Shown: positions 32,448-43,691 of the stretch, piece by piece
Numbering within the stretch: position 1 is the first letter of the stretch
Layout: every line of letters starts with the position of its first letter
Source of the DNA: Morchella semilibera
Lineage: Eukaryota; Ascomycota; Pezizomycetes; Pezizales; Morchellaceae
Direction of reading: 5' to 3'
Length of the DNA: 64,000 bases
Assembly (NCBI GenBank): GCA_009192285.1
Contig: WBVU01000008.1
Span: 1,250,370-1,314,369 of the forward strand
Program-made: the position numbers and the translations under genes
The notes under the pieces: model-generated
The model's database searches: none
What the model saw: the letters and a program-made list of their open reading frames with translations, nothing else
What the model was told of the DNA's origin: nothing

Positions 32448-32874
32448 GCGGATTACGCTTTTTTAGTACTGTATGTACCAGAGAGATACTCCTGGCCATT
32501 ATGGCTTTCTATCTTCAGGAGCAACGTATTACAACAGACGGCGCAGTTCGGCGGAGGGTTGGTGCCTTATGATCGAACGTTGAGCCTTTCCCTCTCTCCT
32601 TCCCTTCTCTTTCCCCTTTCCTTTTTCCCTTCTTTTTTCAATTCATTAATTGATCGAATGGTCGATAGCCGGGGACCCTAGGGGGGAAGGAGAATTACAT
32701 GGAACGTACAGTACTATGTGACTGCCCGGGTCTTCAACGGTCAAAAGGGCAATTTAATATCGTTTATGTCATTAGACTATAGCTGCGAGATATAAAGTTA
32801 TCTAAGCCCTCTTACTTACACCTCTTAAACCCGGGTTGAATTGTTGCCATGCTTTCTGTTTGTTCTGAGCTTTC

Positions 32875-32886
32875 AGGGTTAGGGTT
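32875..32886 (+). repeat. Telomere-like motif AGGGTTAGGGTT (one of about a dozen)
   Basis: Other full or near-full sites are at 2928, 22512, 23866, 51837, 56301, 61781 and 62429 (plus), 11526, 30904 and 62585 (minus), and a shorter one at 24361. TTAGGG is the common fungal telomere unit. Most plus-strand copies read CAGGGTTAGGGTT. All lie outside the coding calls. Confidence 0.9.
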
Positions 32887-33221
32887 AGAGGTCAATCTCA
32901 AGAGTACTGCCGTTCAAGATAGGCCAAATCAGGGATACTATTAAAACCATTAGGATCATATTGACTATTCCATACTCCTAGTGGTATCTAGAGGCAACCC
33001 CCTTCAGCCTGGCGCACTAACTCAAGGGATCTTCCGGTCTTGGCCTTTCACGAGAGAGCCGTGTTTCAATAGTATTGCGCATACACCTGAACAGACTATA
33101 TGCTAAAGCCATCTAGAAATACAAATACGGAAAAACTAACGGAACATTCCTGTCCAAGGCGACATATACCTTGTAGAGAAAACTAAGTGTAACAACCGTA
33201 ACAAAATTCTAGCTAAGATTA

Positions 33222-35278
33222 CTATAACGCTGTACAAGTCTTATCACGAATCATCATTTGGCCAACGACAACAAATCCCCCGAAAGTAGAGATAGACAGG
33301 AGAGCAGTGACCCCGGCGGTGAGAGCGAGTGCTGACTTAGGCCGTCTTGCTGCACGCCTTTGGAATTCCTCTTCTTCAACAACGATGGACAACAGCGTTG
33401 AGCCCAACTGTCCGAGAGAAACCCAGGACATTATCCACGCCCGCTGGCTCAAGGTGCTTCTGCCTGGTTTAAAATGTGTAAGGAGGTGGAGGATGATATA
33501 TGGTCCTGCCATGAAGGCCAGGGAAAGTAGCCACAGGAGATAATCCCAGGCATCTGTTTCCTGGATAGCAGGTTAGGCGCTTGATTGCTATATTATTTGA
33601 TTGCAATTGGAATAGTAGGACTTACATCCTTCGTTCCCGGAAATGGTGTAGTTCCGAGGTTAAAGGCTACCTTGTTGCTAGTTTGTTCGTCCCCGGAGGC
33701 TGAACTGAAGGAGCCTTTCTTAGAGGAAAGACGTTTTCTTCCACACTTCTTTGGGTTGTCACCGGGAACCTCCTCGTCCAGATCTGTAAAACGTCCGTAT
33801 ACAACTCCCACTGCGCCTCTTGTATTTTTTTCTACTTTGAGTATTTCGGATTCGCACCACCAACCTCGAGGATACTTCTCGTACATTTCATCTTCGCTTG
33901 GCCGATCCCCCTTGTTTGAATCAGTACTGTTTTTCCAATTTTCCAGCCTCATCTCGTATTCTTCTTTGGAAAGCGGCCTCCTGAGGCCACGGTATTGTAC
34001 CATGTATCTTGCTGGATAGCGGGGGCCTGTGAGACTCGCTATTAAGTTGGCCAGAGACATTAAAACGTATGGAATGACAGTCAACTCGTAGGATGCATAT
34101 CCGTATCGATCGAGCTGACCTCCTTCCACCTGATATAGCTCAATTGATCCATAGACGATTTGAACAATAGCGGCAACGGATTTGATAAAGTTGAAATTGC
34201 AGGCTAGGCGGGGGCCTGGATCAGTCTCAGGTATTGGCGCCTCAATCCCCTCCTCAGTACTAATAGGTCTTGTATCCGATTCTGGGTTCCCTGTTGCCGC
34301 AGAGTGATCTGGTGTAGGCGCAGCCTGACCTGGTGCAGCCGCAACCGCCCCCAGTGTTGCCATAGCCGCCCCCGTTGTTGCCACAGCCCCACCCGGCGGT
34401 GCCGTAGATTGACCTGGTGTCGCCGTAGCCTGATCCGGTATTGCCGCAGCCTCTGTATCGGTGGCCTCCTCTTGTTCCTTAGACTCCCGGCGCTTAGATA
34501 AAAATCTCCGGATTTTGTCCCTAACTACTTCGTATCGATTCTTGGTGTTCGGCAGACCCCCGAATGGGCAAACTACAAAATTTGAAGGAATACGTACTAG
34601 CGAGCACTGAGCATGCGTAGGCTCCAACCAGTAAGGTATTCCCTCAGTGTCCGCCTTTGGATCAGCAGGTAGGATAATATCTCCCGGATACACACCGTGG
34701 ATGTGCGTTAGATGAAGGAAGACGGGGTTGTATGTATCGAGGAGCTTTTTCCGATATCGAATCTCGTGCTGGGTCATGAGTTGGGTGTTCAAGCGTGGGT
34801 CACGAGACACAGTGGGGGTAGATTTGGCCTTGATGGTGACATCATCGATTGGCAGAATTTCTTTCTCTCTCAGTGGGTCATTGATCGGTGAATGACTCCC
34901 ACTGGATCCTGACTCGCTCTCTTTGCGATCAAGAGGAGGTCCTCGTATGGGAGGTAGAAGGCGAGTTGATGGGTACGCCGGAGCTAACATGCAGAGGGCA
35001 TCTGACCGCAAGGCAACATCTAGATCCGTCCCTCCCCAAACTGCAAACCGCTTAACCACATCGAATGCTCTTTTAACACCCACAGAGGGCATTAAAACCG
35101 CAGTGAATGATGCTAGGAGAAAAGCGAGGGGTTTACTTCCCGGTTCCGTGAGTACAGTGACCGCATGGAGCCCAAAGTTGAGTGCAAAGAATTTAACGAC
35201 ATCAAACCACCCAGTGGTCCTGCAGAATGTATCCCCCTCTTCATAAACCGGCACAGTGGTGTTCGTAGTGGTGTTCAT
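33222..35278 (-). CDS. Multi-pass membrane protein, family copy 1 (two exons)
   Basis: 663 aa. Exon 1 is 35278-33626, the intron is 33561-33625 (GTAAGT...CTAAC...CCAG, 65 bp, phase 0), and exon 2 is 33560-33222. The N-terminus (WFDVVKFFALNFGLHAVTVL, PSVGVKRAFDVV) and LDVALRSDALCML form a conserved block with two membrane segments. A long polar middle follows, with an Ala/Thr/Pro/Gly tandem repeat (about residues 290-335). Two further membrane segments come next (IKSVAAIVQIVYGSIELY; LTVIPYVLMSLANLIASLTG). Exon 2 adds two or three more (LLWLLSLAFMAGPYIIL; MSWVSLGQLG; ISTFGGFVVVGQMM). The copy at 59479-61337 aligns through all of these and shares the intron position. The type is common in fungi as an uncharacterised membrane protein; no function is known to me. 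Confidence 0.85.
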
Positions 35279-35967
35279 GGTGGGTGATGTTGTCGCCGCG
35301 TATGCCCGTGCTGGGTGGAGTGGGGAGCGTTGGGGTTGTTTGCCGGCTGGTACTCGAAGACGGATACAGGTTTGGTTAGTGGAATAAGTCGCACCCTTAG
35401 AGAGACATTGATAGTTTTGGAAGCAAGGTAAGAAGATGGTATATGTAGAGAAACCCTAGGAAAAAGTATGATTTTGCGCAGCATTTGATAACACATAGGA
35501 CAACCTGATCGACGAATTACCGAGTGCCATTTTTGTTTTCACTCCGCCTAGTCCCAGTTTGTGCTTTAACCATTAGTGGTCGTGTTTCTTAACCGGGACC
35601 TATAAGAATCCTGTGGGGGGTGAAGCTAAGGTCTATAAGAGATTGTGCGCCGACTTTGCGGTGCCAGCTGGTCTTGGTTAATCACGATACTATATTATTG
35701 AAATAGCCTATCAATCGATATACAGGATATCTAGACTACTGTACGAAATTTCTATATCTATACACCACAGCAAACCTATTGCGGGCTTGTGTATCGGGCT
35801 TTCTGTTCCGTCAGAGAACTTGCAATCTGGGGCTTTATGAGGTGCCCAGGATTTCTTCATCCCTGCGCAAATCTATCGACTTTTGATTTCCCTTCTCCGT
35901 AAGACTTGCGGAATCGACCAATTTCAAACCGAGCGGCATTAAACATGCATGAATGCCTTTCACAGTA
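35279..35967. other. Intergenic, upstream of the membrane-protein gene
   Basis: No gene or repeat is recognised. It contains the promoter side of the minus-strand gene, but no clear TATA was placed. Confidence 0.3.
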
Positions 35968-36089
35968 CTCGTAGTGTCCTGACGTTTTTGAACGCGACTG
36001 ATATTGCATACCATACAAAAATACGCCAAGCTCCTGATTTTGGGTGTATGCAATAGCGGCCGAGTTCAAAAACGTCAGGACACCACGAG
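35968..36089. mobile_element. MITE of the TCCTGACGTTT family, copy 1 (TA-flanked)
   Basis: CTCGTAGTGTCCTGACGTTT at the left and its reverse complement at the right (AAACGTCAGGACACCACGAG), with TA at 35966-35967 and 36090-36091. 122 bp. The whole element folds back, with ACTGATATTGCATACCATAC facing GTATGCAATAGCGG. Confidence 0.88.
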
Positions 36090-36091
36090 TA

Positions 36092-36214
36092 CTAGTACTT
36101 TCCTGACGTTTGGAAAATGGACCACTATTGCATACCATAATAAATTTTGGACTTGGCGAGTATTTGTATGGCATGCAATAGCGGCCATTTTTCCAAACGT
36201 CAGGAAACTACGAG
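36092..36214. mobile_element. MITE of the TCCTGACGTTT family, copy 2, abutting copy 1
   Basis: CTAGTACTTTCCTGACGTTT at the left and AAACGTCAGGAAACTACGAG at the right, flanked by the TA shared with copy 1 (36090-36091) and TA at 36215-36216. 123 bp. Its interior (ACCACTATTGCATACCATAA / GTATGGCATGCAATAGCGGC) is close to copy 1 but not identical. Confidence 0.88.
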
Positions 36215-37395
36215 TAAAGTAGCACTGCGCATGAATGGTGGAAAGGATCCCGACCATCGTCGATATCGATCAATCGAGGAAAATATGCACCGATATATGG
36301 ACCATAATTCCTTGCCTATTAAGCCAGAACACGTCTACCAGTAGTGTAGTGGGGTATGTATGGCCAGGATAAATGAGGATCCGCGACCTGCATGCAGGAA
36401 CATCGTGGACCCTTGAGGAATAGGGCTGGCTCCTCAAAGGGGGTGTGTTGCCTTGCGGTTGTCTTCTCAATTTCTTGTTCGAGACACGTGCTACATAGAA
36501 CACGGGCGAACCGATCAATTTACTTAAGCGCCGACTTGTCGGAGAACTGAGTAAAGTGTGGGAGGGTTTGTATATGCAATTGCTCTCCAGAACACGACTG
36601 CCATTGCATGCCCTGCGGAGGGTTCAGTGCATGTAACATTACACAAGTTTAGAAAGATGGGTATTTTGATTCGATACAGTAGTGGATAGATAATACAAGT
36701 ATATACAACAGATCTCCCCGCCGGTTTGGAGGCGTAAGATAGGGGGAGAGGGATGGAAGTTTGAATGGATAGAGGAATGACATTGAAAGCATGCAAGGCT
36801 AGCCCTCAGCAGCAGTACGGCAGTGATGAAGGTTTATCACCCATGGCCGGTATATGCGTATTGATGTATTAGATCCGATGTTGCGTGAGGTACGTATCTG
36901 CCGCCGAGATTTCCCAGGAACTAATTGACCGACTCATTCTTAAAGGGATGTAAGGCTCAATCTCGCGACATCACCCCCCTAGCCACCCCCCCCCCCTAGG
37001 TAATAAGGTTGGCTACTGCTGTTAGTTTTTAATAACACTATACTACTAAGTGTAAATTCACGGCTCGAGCTTATTACAACCAAGCGAGCGGTCCTAAAGG
37101 ACACCTCCCACCCGAGTCATCGAGTTAAGAATCAAGATTACCAGATCTCAGCCTTGGGCTGTTCGCCCTTAGATCTAAGCGCTATCTGATTTGCGTATTG
37201 CTGCCGAACTTGGCCAATCACTACCTAGATAGGGCACTCTAACGTATGAAAGAAATTCTCCACTCCTCCCAATCGTTCGGATGATAAGGGTGGACATGGC
37301 GGGCAGCTAACCGTACACCCCGCAAATCTCGTTCATGTCCTTGAAAGGAACTAGATAAGGTTGGTGGGCCGATTCATGCATGCATTGTCTCTGAG
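36215..37395. other. Intergenic, with a half copy of the same MITE
   Basis: CAGAACACGACTGCCATTGC at about 36580-36600 matches the interior of the neighbouring MITEs. A C-run is at 36986-36996. No gene is supported. Confidence 0.35.
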
Positions 37396-37510
37396 TACCC
37401 ACAACTGCCTCGCTTTTCTGAACACGACTGGTATTGCATGCACACAAAAAACCCCAGGATTGACCTTTGTATGGCATGCAACAGCAGCCGTTTTCAGAAA
37501 CGCCATGGGC
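37396..37510. mobile_element. Diverged MITE of the same family, copy 3
   Basis: CGCTTTTCTGAACACGACTG and TATTGCATGC face GGCATGCAACAGCAGCCGTT then TTCAGAAACG. It has the same layout as the two elements at 36 kb, but the outer 15 bp are altered. Its ends are approximate. Confidence 0.7.
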
Positions 37511-39213
37511 CTGCAAGCAAAGTCGGTTAAGCTTTGAGTTTGTATAGCCAGTTAAAATCACTGCAGAAGTATGGTAAGAGTCCTATTGGCTGGGTCAGCC
37601 ACGTAAAGCTTGCGTTTGGACCCCTGTTTCTACTAGAAGCTGTACCTACGGTGTTATAAGGTTCGAAGGTACTGTGCATTGGCTGTTTATCAACCGCTAG
37701 GATGTATACAGGTTCCACCATTGCGCATGGGCTACATGCATCTATGAAGTATCAATCAATAAAAGGCTTGTGCGAACTGCGTTTAGTTTCAGGTACTCTG
37801 ATATTATATTGATAGCCCTACCGCCAAGTTCGAAAGTCTTCACAACTTAAGTTATCAAGGACGAAAATTCAAGACAGGATTGACCGGGCTAAACGTCCCA
37901 ATATTTGCTGAAAATAAATTCCAAAACACTCTTTGCTTGCCGCGACTAGTATAGCTTCTTTCTTATTCGCTGGTTGGCCTAGAAAGAGGCATGCTACCCG
38001 CCTAATAAAGGCCCAAAAATGACCCTCATATCTCTTCCTGTGGTGACTAGGAATTATAATGGATATTTACGGGTTGCGGGGAGGGTTCGACCCGGCCCGT
38101 CCCATCGGTTTAAAACAAGAACCCAATTACCTAGACTATTTTACTTTTAGTGAAATTAGACCCGGGTCTCCTATGTCTTGCAGTTGGCTTTCAAGTACAG
38201 GGATCACCTGGAAAGTTTGTTCTTGTGTTATAACGTGATCAATAAGGCTGGTTGTGAGATCATCATATCCAATCATAACCCATCACTCGGCCCATGAACT
38301 ATCCGGGTAAGTTATTAATTAATACATGCATACAGTCCAGGGTAGATTACTTGGACGGACCCGGCTCAGAGAAATTGTAAGAAGGTGGGGGACCGGGCCA
38401 ACTTAATTGAAGTGACGGCCGGCCCATTGCGGAACCTGCCCTGCCCATCCAGTATTCACCAGCCAATTTGCAATGTTCCTCATATAGTGATCCCGTCCTA
38501 TAGTTCTTTGCATCCCCGAATGCTATTTGAGAAAGGGATACATGGGCCATGTACCTCACTAAAAAGCCCGCTCATACATGCGGTTTGGGTATGGAAACGT
38601 TATGGGAATGATACAGTACTGGCACTAGTCTTCTAGGGGGGGTATAGTGGTGATGCGGTAGTGTGACTAATTGACTGCAAATACGTTTTGAAATACAAGT
38701 AGTTGTGCGACGGGATAAATACTATTACAATAGGATCTGTAATTCTAGTCTACTACAGTGTTTTTATGAACCAGTATTTTGCAACAAGCGATCAGCGGGC
38801 GGTGGTGTGAAACTTACTGCAGCTTGTAGGTGACTAGGGTGCGACCGTATCCATCCCGTTGTGTGCCGCCTTTAACCTAATACATAATAAATAGCTAGCT
38901 TAAGACAATAGCTTGTCCAAAGGAGCCATTTTTATCCTAAACTGCGCTAGTTGCAACAAGCCACATCCAAACCAACATATTCACAGCATCTACAAAAGAC
39001 GGCTTCTTTTCAAATACCACAAGAATACCATAGTAAGACTATTATTTTAACCTGACGTGATCTTAAAGCTGGAGTAGTTAGGCCGCCAGACAACAGTTGT
39101 TACAAACAAGCAGAATTTACAAACAAGCGTATTGTCTCGACAGGGCATCTGCTATGAAATGTATACAGTATTTAAAGGGATCCAGAATTAACCCGAGTAT
39201 CCTCAGAGTATAG
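37511..39213. other. Intergenic, with one dispersed repeat
   Basis: 37565-37637 is the reverse partner of the repeat at 9340-9417. Nothing else is recognised. Confidence 0.35.
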
Positions 39214-39534
39214 CACCTACAAAGGGGCGGTAATACTATCGTAAAACTATGGTATAAATCACACCCCATTTTTCCGAATTGTAGTAATCGGTCATTAGTT
39301 CACTGGAAAAAGGGTGAAAACAAAAAATATCGATGGCAAAAGAATCTTTACAAACTTGATATAATAAAAGTTCTGTCGCCTTGTAATGAAAAAAATACAA
39401 TGGATACTGGTAAATATGATTATCACGAATTAGATGAATTGAAAATATTATTAGGGTGCGAAGCAGTTGCGAAAAGGAATGATATAATATGCAGTGCACA
39501 AGGTTCTGAACATGTCTCGGCCCGTCAGGGATAA
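39214..39534 (+). CDS. Unrecognised open frame without an early ATG
   Basis: A 106-codon plus-strand frame runs between two stops and has protein-like, charged composition: LVHWKKGENKKYRWQKNLYK, VLSPCNEKNT, MDTGKYDYHELDELKILLG. The first ATG comes after two thirds of the frame, so it would be an internal exon or a decayed gene. The antisense 117-aa frame (39236-39589) looks hydrophobic by chance. No family is recognised, and the surroundings are AT-rich. Confidence 0.25.
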   Translation, partial: HLQRGGNTIVKLWYKSHPIFPNCSNRSLVHWKKGENKKYRWQKNLYKLDIIKVLSPCNEKNTMDTGKYDYHELDELKILLGCEAVAKRNDIICSAQGSEHVSARQG

Positions 39535-39959
39535 CAGACGTAGGCGATAGGAACATAAAAATCCAAGCCGCAAAGTAGAAGCCTAACATAGTTAGCCGTT
39601 TTTACTAGTCACGAATTACCATAAGAGACAATGAATCTACGTGTTATGTAACGAGAGCCTTCTACTGCCGGAATTGCTGATATTGATGTTGGCCTCTCTT
39701 GTAAGCTGTAACTCAAGTGCTGCCAATATAGCACCTAAAAGGAGGAATTCCTCGCGCGTAAGCATTTTGACTAAGTGAGTTGGGAAATTAATAGCTTCAG
39801 TAGTCTATCGGATAGTTAAAATAGCTTTGTGGTGGTGTGTGCTACTTTGGGAACGCCCCCCCCCCCCGATAAAAAGAGGGAAGCACTCGCTCTTGGGCAC
39901 AGAAGACGCTTGGAGCGTGTTAGTGCCGATCGAGATTCTGGTTGTAAAGACCTCTAGGT

Positions 39960-40023
39960 AAGCGGGGCATCCTCTAGAATACCCCGAAAGTGCCATGAAG
40001 TTTGCAGGTTGCATGAGAGAGGT
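39960..40023 (-). repeat. Dispersed diverged repeat, partner at 54893-54965
   Basis: The reverse strand reads CTCTCTCATGCAACCTGCAA then ACTTCATGGCA, CTTACCTAGAGGTCTTTAC. The partner at 54893 reads CTCTCTCATGCATAAACCTG then CGAACTTTATGGCA, CTTACCCGGACGTGTTTAC. Both translate as PANFMA...AYL/P(D/E)VFT, so an old coding segment has been copied. Neither is an intact gene. Confidence 0.5.
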
Positions 40024-40156
40024 TCTCCAAACGTCTCATACGCCCAAGACCAACCTCTCTCGTACGGGATAGTAAATACTCCAAGCAAACCCGCGATACC
40101 AATTCGTTTCGCGGTAAGAAAATTAACATCTCCGGGGGTTTCGTAGGGCCAGCACG

Positions 40157-40924
40157 TTGACACCCGGCATATCGAGTTGGGACTATAGTTTATTCAACTC
40201 CCTAGCCTCAGCCTGCAGTGTTCTTAATGGGGCAGTCCGTCGGTCATACTATTGCTCATTCGCGAGCGCATACTATATCAAGAAACCCGCCAAGGCACAG
40301 GCAGAGCCATGGCCTTCCCGCACCTGCAGCTCGCTCACCGTCTCCCGCACAAGCACCGAACCCATCTTGGCACCGCCGACGAGTTGCGGTGGGTAAGTCT
40401 GCAGGAAAACATGTGGCCAGGTCCTCCAATGACCTATCACCCTCTAGTCTGCTACACGGCCCAACAGCCTCCCAACACAGCCGTCTATGTTGGAAATGAC
40501 ATACACCGTGCTCGATACGCCCGCTCGAGACGACGAGTACCACCCCCCTACATCGTCGCCAATGATCGATGGTGGCTTGAATGATACCGCTCCCGCAGCC
40601 AAGCCCCACACGGAGCACGAGATATTTTCGACCCCCCCACCCCCCGCATCTTGGCAGGCTGCGCCGGCCCCCCTCAAGATTCTCTCTGCGGTAGGGGACG
40701 GTACTGCCCACGCTGGATTGGCGAAGGGGGACCGGAAGCTTCCGCAAGCCTCATCATCCGTTGTTAGCCGCGGGTATCCCCGGCGCAGAAGCCTATGTTC
40801 CAGCCTCACACCGCGCCGAAAACGACGTGGTGGGCGACGGCGGAATAGGAAATTAAATTCTCCACTAGCTAAGATGTCTCCCACGCGCATGGCAAGAGCT
40901 ACACAACACCAACACGTCCATCAA

Positions 40925-40957
<33 letters not shown>

Positions 40958-40972
40958 AGTGACGATCCATGA
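40157..40972 (+). other. GC-rich locus with competing ORFs, possible two-exon gene
   Basis: One model is 40157-40392 joined to 40468-40972 by a 75-bp intron (GTAAGT...ACAG). It would encode a protein whose second exon reads MLEMTYTVLDTPARDDEYHP and later has a basic stretch (PRRKRRGGRRRNRK), ending in poly-proline encoded by a 30-C run. A rival frame (40252-40584, 110 aa) is also protein-like (ELRWVSLQENMWPGPPMTYH). Two long minus-strand frames (40256-40890) are probably shadows. No domain is recognised. Confidence 0.25.
40927..40956. repeat. 30-base poly-C tract
   Basis: The longest of many C/G homopolymers in the window. Others include 14728-14743, 15194-15205, 17954-17966, 25730-25742, 26105-26116, 39856-39867, 42358-42372 and 63945-63960. 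The true length of such a run is uncertain in most sequencing. Confidence 0.9.
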
Positions 40973-41420
40973 CGCACCTCCGGCAAGAACACACGCCTCC
41001 GATCCGTACACTCCACAGGGAGTATCCACCACCCACCACAGCCCGCAAACCTGTATACCCGCTTAATTGAACCCAGTGTCTGTGGCAGCGCCAGGGCATG
41101 AAAGGACACCAAGGCTCAGCGAGCAGCCTAGCACACCTCATCAACTGGAGCTAGAACCCAACTAGCCCCAGCCCCCACCAATGCGGCAACAAACCAGGTG
41201 GGACCGCCACCAGCCCATCCGCAACGCTGTAGAATTAATCGCCGAGTCGCCATATACCCATCCACAAATAGGTGGCTGACTAACACCCCCACGGCCTTAT
41301 GTCGAGCTCGGATGATGCTTCTGCCACAGCAACGTCGTAGTCCCGAGGGAGAAGGGCGCCGGCGTAATGCAAGAGCGCGCCCGTCGCTCGCCCTCATCCG
41401 TGGCGATATTGCACGCGGTA

Positions 41421-41522
41421 CAGCGGTGGGTAATAAGTCATCGGACGGAACACCACCAGAATGCGCGTTTGCACTAGGCAATACTGTGGCTGGACTATCC
41501 GATGACTTATTACCCACCACTG
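41421..41522. mobile_element. MITE CAGCGGTGGGTAATAAGTCA, copy 2 (TA-flanked)
   Basis: CAGCGGTGGGTAATAAGTCA at the left and TGACTTATTACCCACCACTG at the right, flanked by TA at 41419-41420 and 41523-41524. 102 bp. It is the better preserved copy of the element at 32345. Confidence 0.88.
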
Positions 41523-43187
41523 TACAAGCTAGGGCCTCACACTGACCGTATAACTAACTTGGTGTGTTCTGCCGGATTTCCCCCGACGGCGGGGAGGCAG
41601 GCAAAGTGTTAAAAAACAATCCAATAATCAACGCTACCACCCCCCCCCCTCCAAAAAAAAAAAGATAAAAGAAAGGAAAAAAGAAAAAAAGAAAAATTCA
41701 TAAACAACCCCACCCACACACCCGCAAGACCCATGAGCAGCGCGCAAAAAAGCGTAAAACCGCCAAGAGGGGTTGATTCTGGCCTTTATCTAGAAGGCTC
41801 CAGTACCGTCGGAGGTTGTGTAGTGACGTCAGAGCCTTGTTCTATCATCACCCATGCGGGTGCCGCGCACGAGATTGTGCCCCGCGGTGCGGTGCTGGGT
41901 GGCGGGTGTGCGCCACCGGCATGGCACCGCTGGGTACATAAATAGCTAAGCGAGGGGATCGAGACTCAATCCCGACCGGTGATGTTAGTACCCCGTAGTG
42001 CGCTGATGATGCGAGCGGAGGGGGCAGAGGGCGGGTTCTTATATCCGTGGAGGGGGGGGGGGCGGCGTGGCGAGTGGTGGCACTGGTGGCGGGGGATGGT
42101 GTCGTTTCATGGCGGGTGGCGGTGTCGGTAGTCTTCCGTGTTGGCTGCGTGTCGACATCAGCCACGGAGGATACCTCCTCCATTTGTCAAACAGCGACCA
42201 CCGTCTCTCCGGGGGATATCCGTTTTCTCGTAGTACTTGCCACCCGAAACGCGCCGGCGGATTCGCCCCGTCTCGTAATCCTCTCCAGCACACCCCCTGG
42301 CCCCGGACCAGCCTTAGATATAGAAGAGATGGTGGTGGTGCACGTCCTGGAAAATATCCCCCCCCCCCCCCCGGAGAAGGGCTCCGTGCTGGATGCACGC
42401 GTACGCACGGCCGGCAACTGCGCGCGGGTGGGCGGTGGGTGGGTGGGTGGGTGCTGTGGCGGTGGAGGACTTTTTCTTCTTTTTTCCCCCCAAATAAAAG
42501 GCCAAAACAAACTACAAAGCACACCCTTCACACCGCATCACTCGCGGCCGAGTGACACCCCGTGCGCGAGTGACGGCCGGTGATGCGCGGCTTGGCGAGT
42601 TTGACATCATGGTTCGGGTGCGTCCGGGTAACCACCCACCCGAACTGCAGTGCTGGGATGCCGAGCGGTGCATGAGGATCGTGTTAGCTGCGCGGTAGGT
42701 GGCGGTCGGTAGGTGTACGTCGGTGCGTTTGGGGTGTTTTGGTACCTCGTGGCGGGGAGTAACGATAGGTGATAGAACACCCCCGTACAGGCTCCCCCCC
42801 CAGCTTCGCTAACCTAAGCTCCTACCAGGTGGAACAGAGGAGGGGTCTTGACACGCTGTGGGGGCTGCTCCTGGGCTCGCGGCTGGTGCTAGCCACCTCG
42901 TGCCGCCCGTTGTGGGGGCTCCTGCAGAGTAGGGGTGGTGGGGCTCGGGTCATCGTGTATCACTCGGATACAGCTACCGAGTGACAGACTATGGCGGTAG
43001 CCTTGGCGTGCGGCGTTTGGTGACGGAGGACACTGTGAGTAGGTGGGCTAGCATGGCGCTTGAGCAGTTGTTTGTGGGCTGTGAGGTTCATTCTGTTGCT
43101 CATGCGGGATTGAGTCGTACTATTTGTTGTCACATTACGGGTTATTGTCTCTTATATTTCTTGTGTTGTATTTCTTTAGTGTAGGTA
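41523..43187. other. GC-rich island, overlapping open frames, no confident gene
   Basis: High G+C reduces stop codons, so frames stay open on both strands (42039-42524 minus, 42047-42583 plus, 42067-42555 plus). The plus frame at 42047 has the most protein-like stretch (DIRFLVVLATRNAPADSPRL), but no domain. 42769-43184 contains two further plus frames. Poly-A/G-rich sequence lies at 41650-41700 and C-tracts at 41640-41649 and 42358-42372. Confidence 0.3.
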
Positions 43188-43565
43188 TGGTACTGCAGCG
43201 TCTTAAAGGTGACATGTCGGTATTTCAGCTGGAACAATCTTGGCTACTCCGAATGCTTTTGAACCAATTAGAGCATTGTAATCCAGCCACTTTATGGCTA
43301 TCTTAGCCGCAACTCTGTAATGAAGGGGTATAAATGGTTATAATACTGGTTCCACTTCAACCAGGTCTTTTGGCGTTTTTTTATACAAAACAGGTAAATG
43401 GCATCGCTAATAACTTTTTAATAAGACAAGATATCAAAAATCTATGAAGCCAAAATCTTTATCATACCTATACCTACAATTTGGCTTCATAGATTTTTGA
43501 TATCCTCTCTGGTTAAAAAGTTATTCGTAGTGCAATTTATGTCACCTTTAAGGCGCGCCGCACCA
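43188..43565 (+). mobile_element. MITE family 1, copy B (uninterrupted)
   Basis: TA (43186-43187) then TGGTACTGCAGCGTCTTAAA at the left. The right end reads GGCGCGCCGCACCA then TA (43566-43567). The outer 28 bp are inverted repeats (…CTTAAAGGTGACAT). An internal fold-back at 43429-43503 has ATATCAAAAATCTATGAAGC facing GCTTCATAGATTTTTGATAT. 378 bp. It is the reference for the nested copy at 21830. Confidence 0.88.
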
Positions 43566-43691
43566 TATAACACTTTTCCCCCCTGGATGGAATGGATTAA
43601 ATCTCTTAACTTCTTCAAGAGGGGGGCCGGGGGGGCTCCACATCGGTTCGCCGCCCGGCCGGCGGTGATATGGTAATGGATACCCCCCCAC

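Noticed and set aside
35937-37510. A CRISPR-like array
   Set aside because: The repeats are inverted fold-backs with TA duplications and unequal spacing, so they are MITEs.
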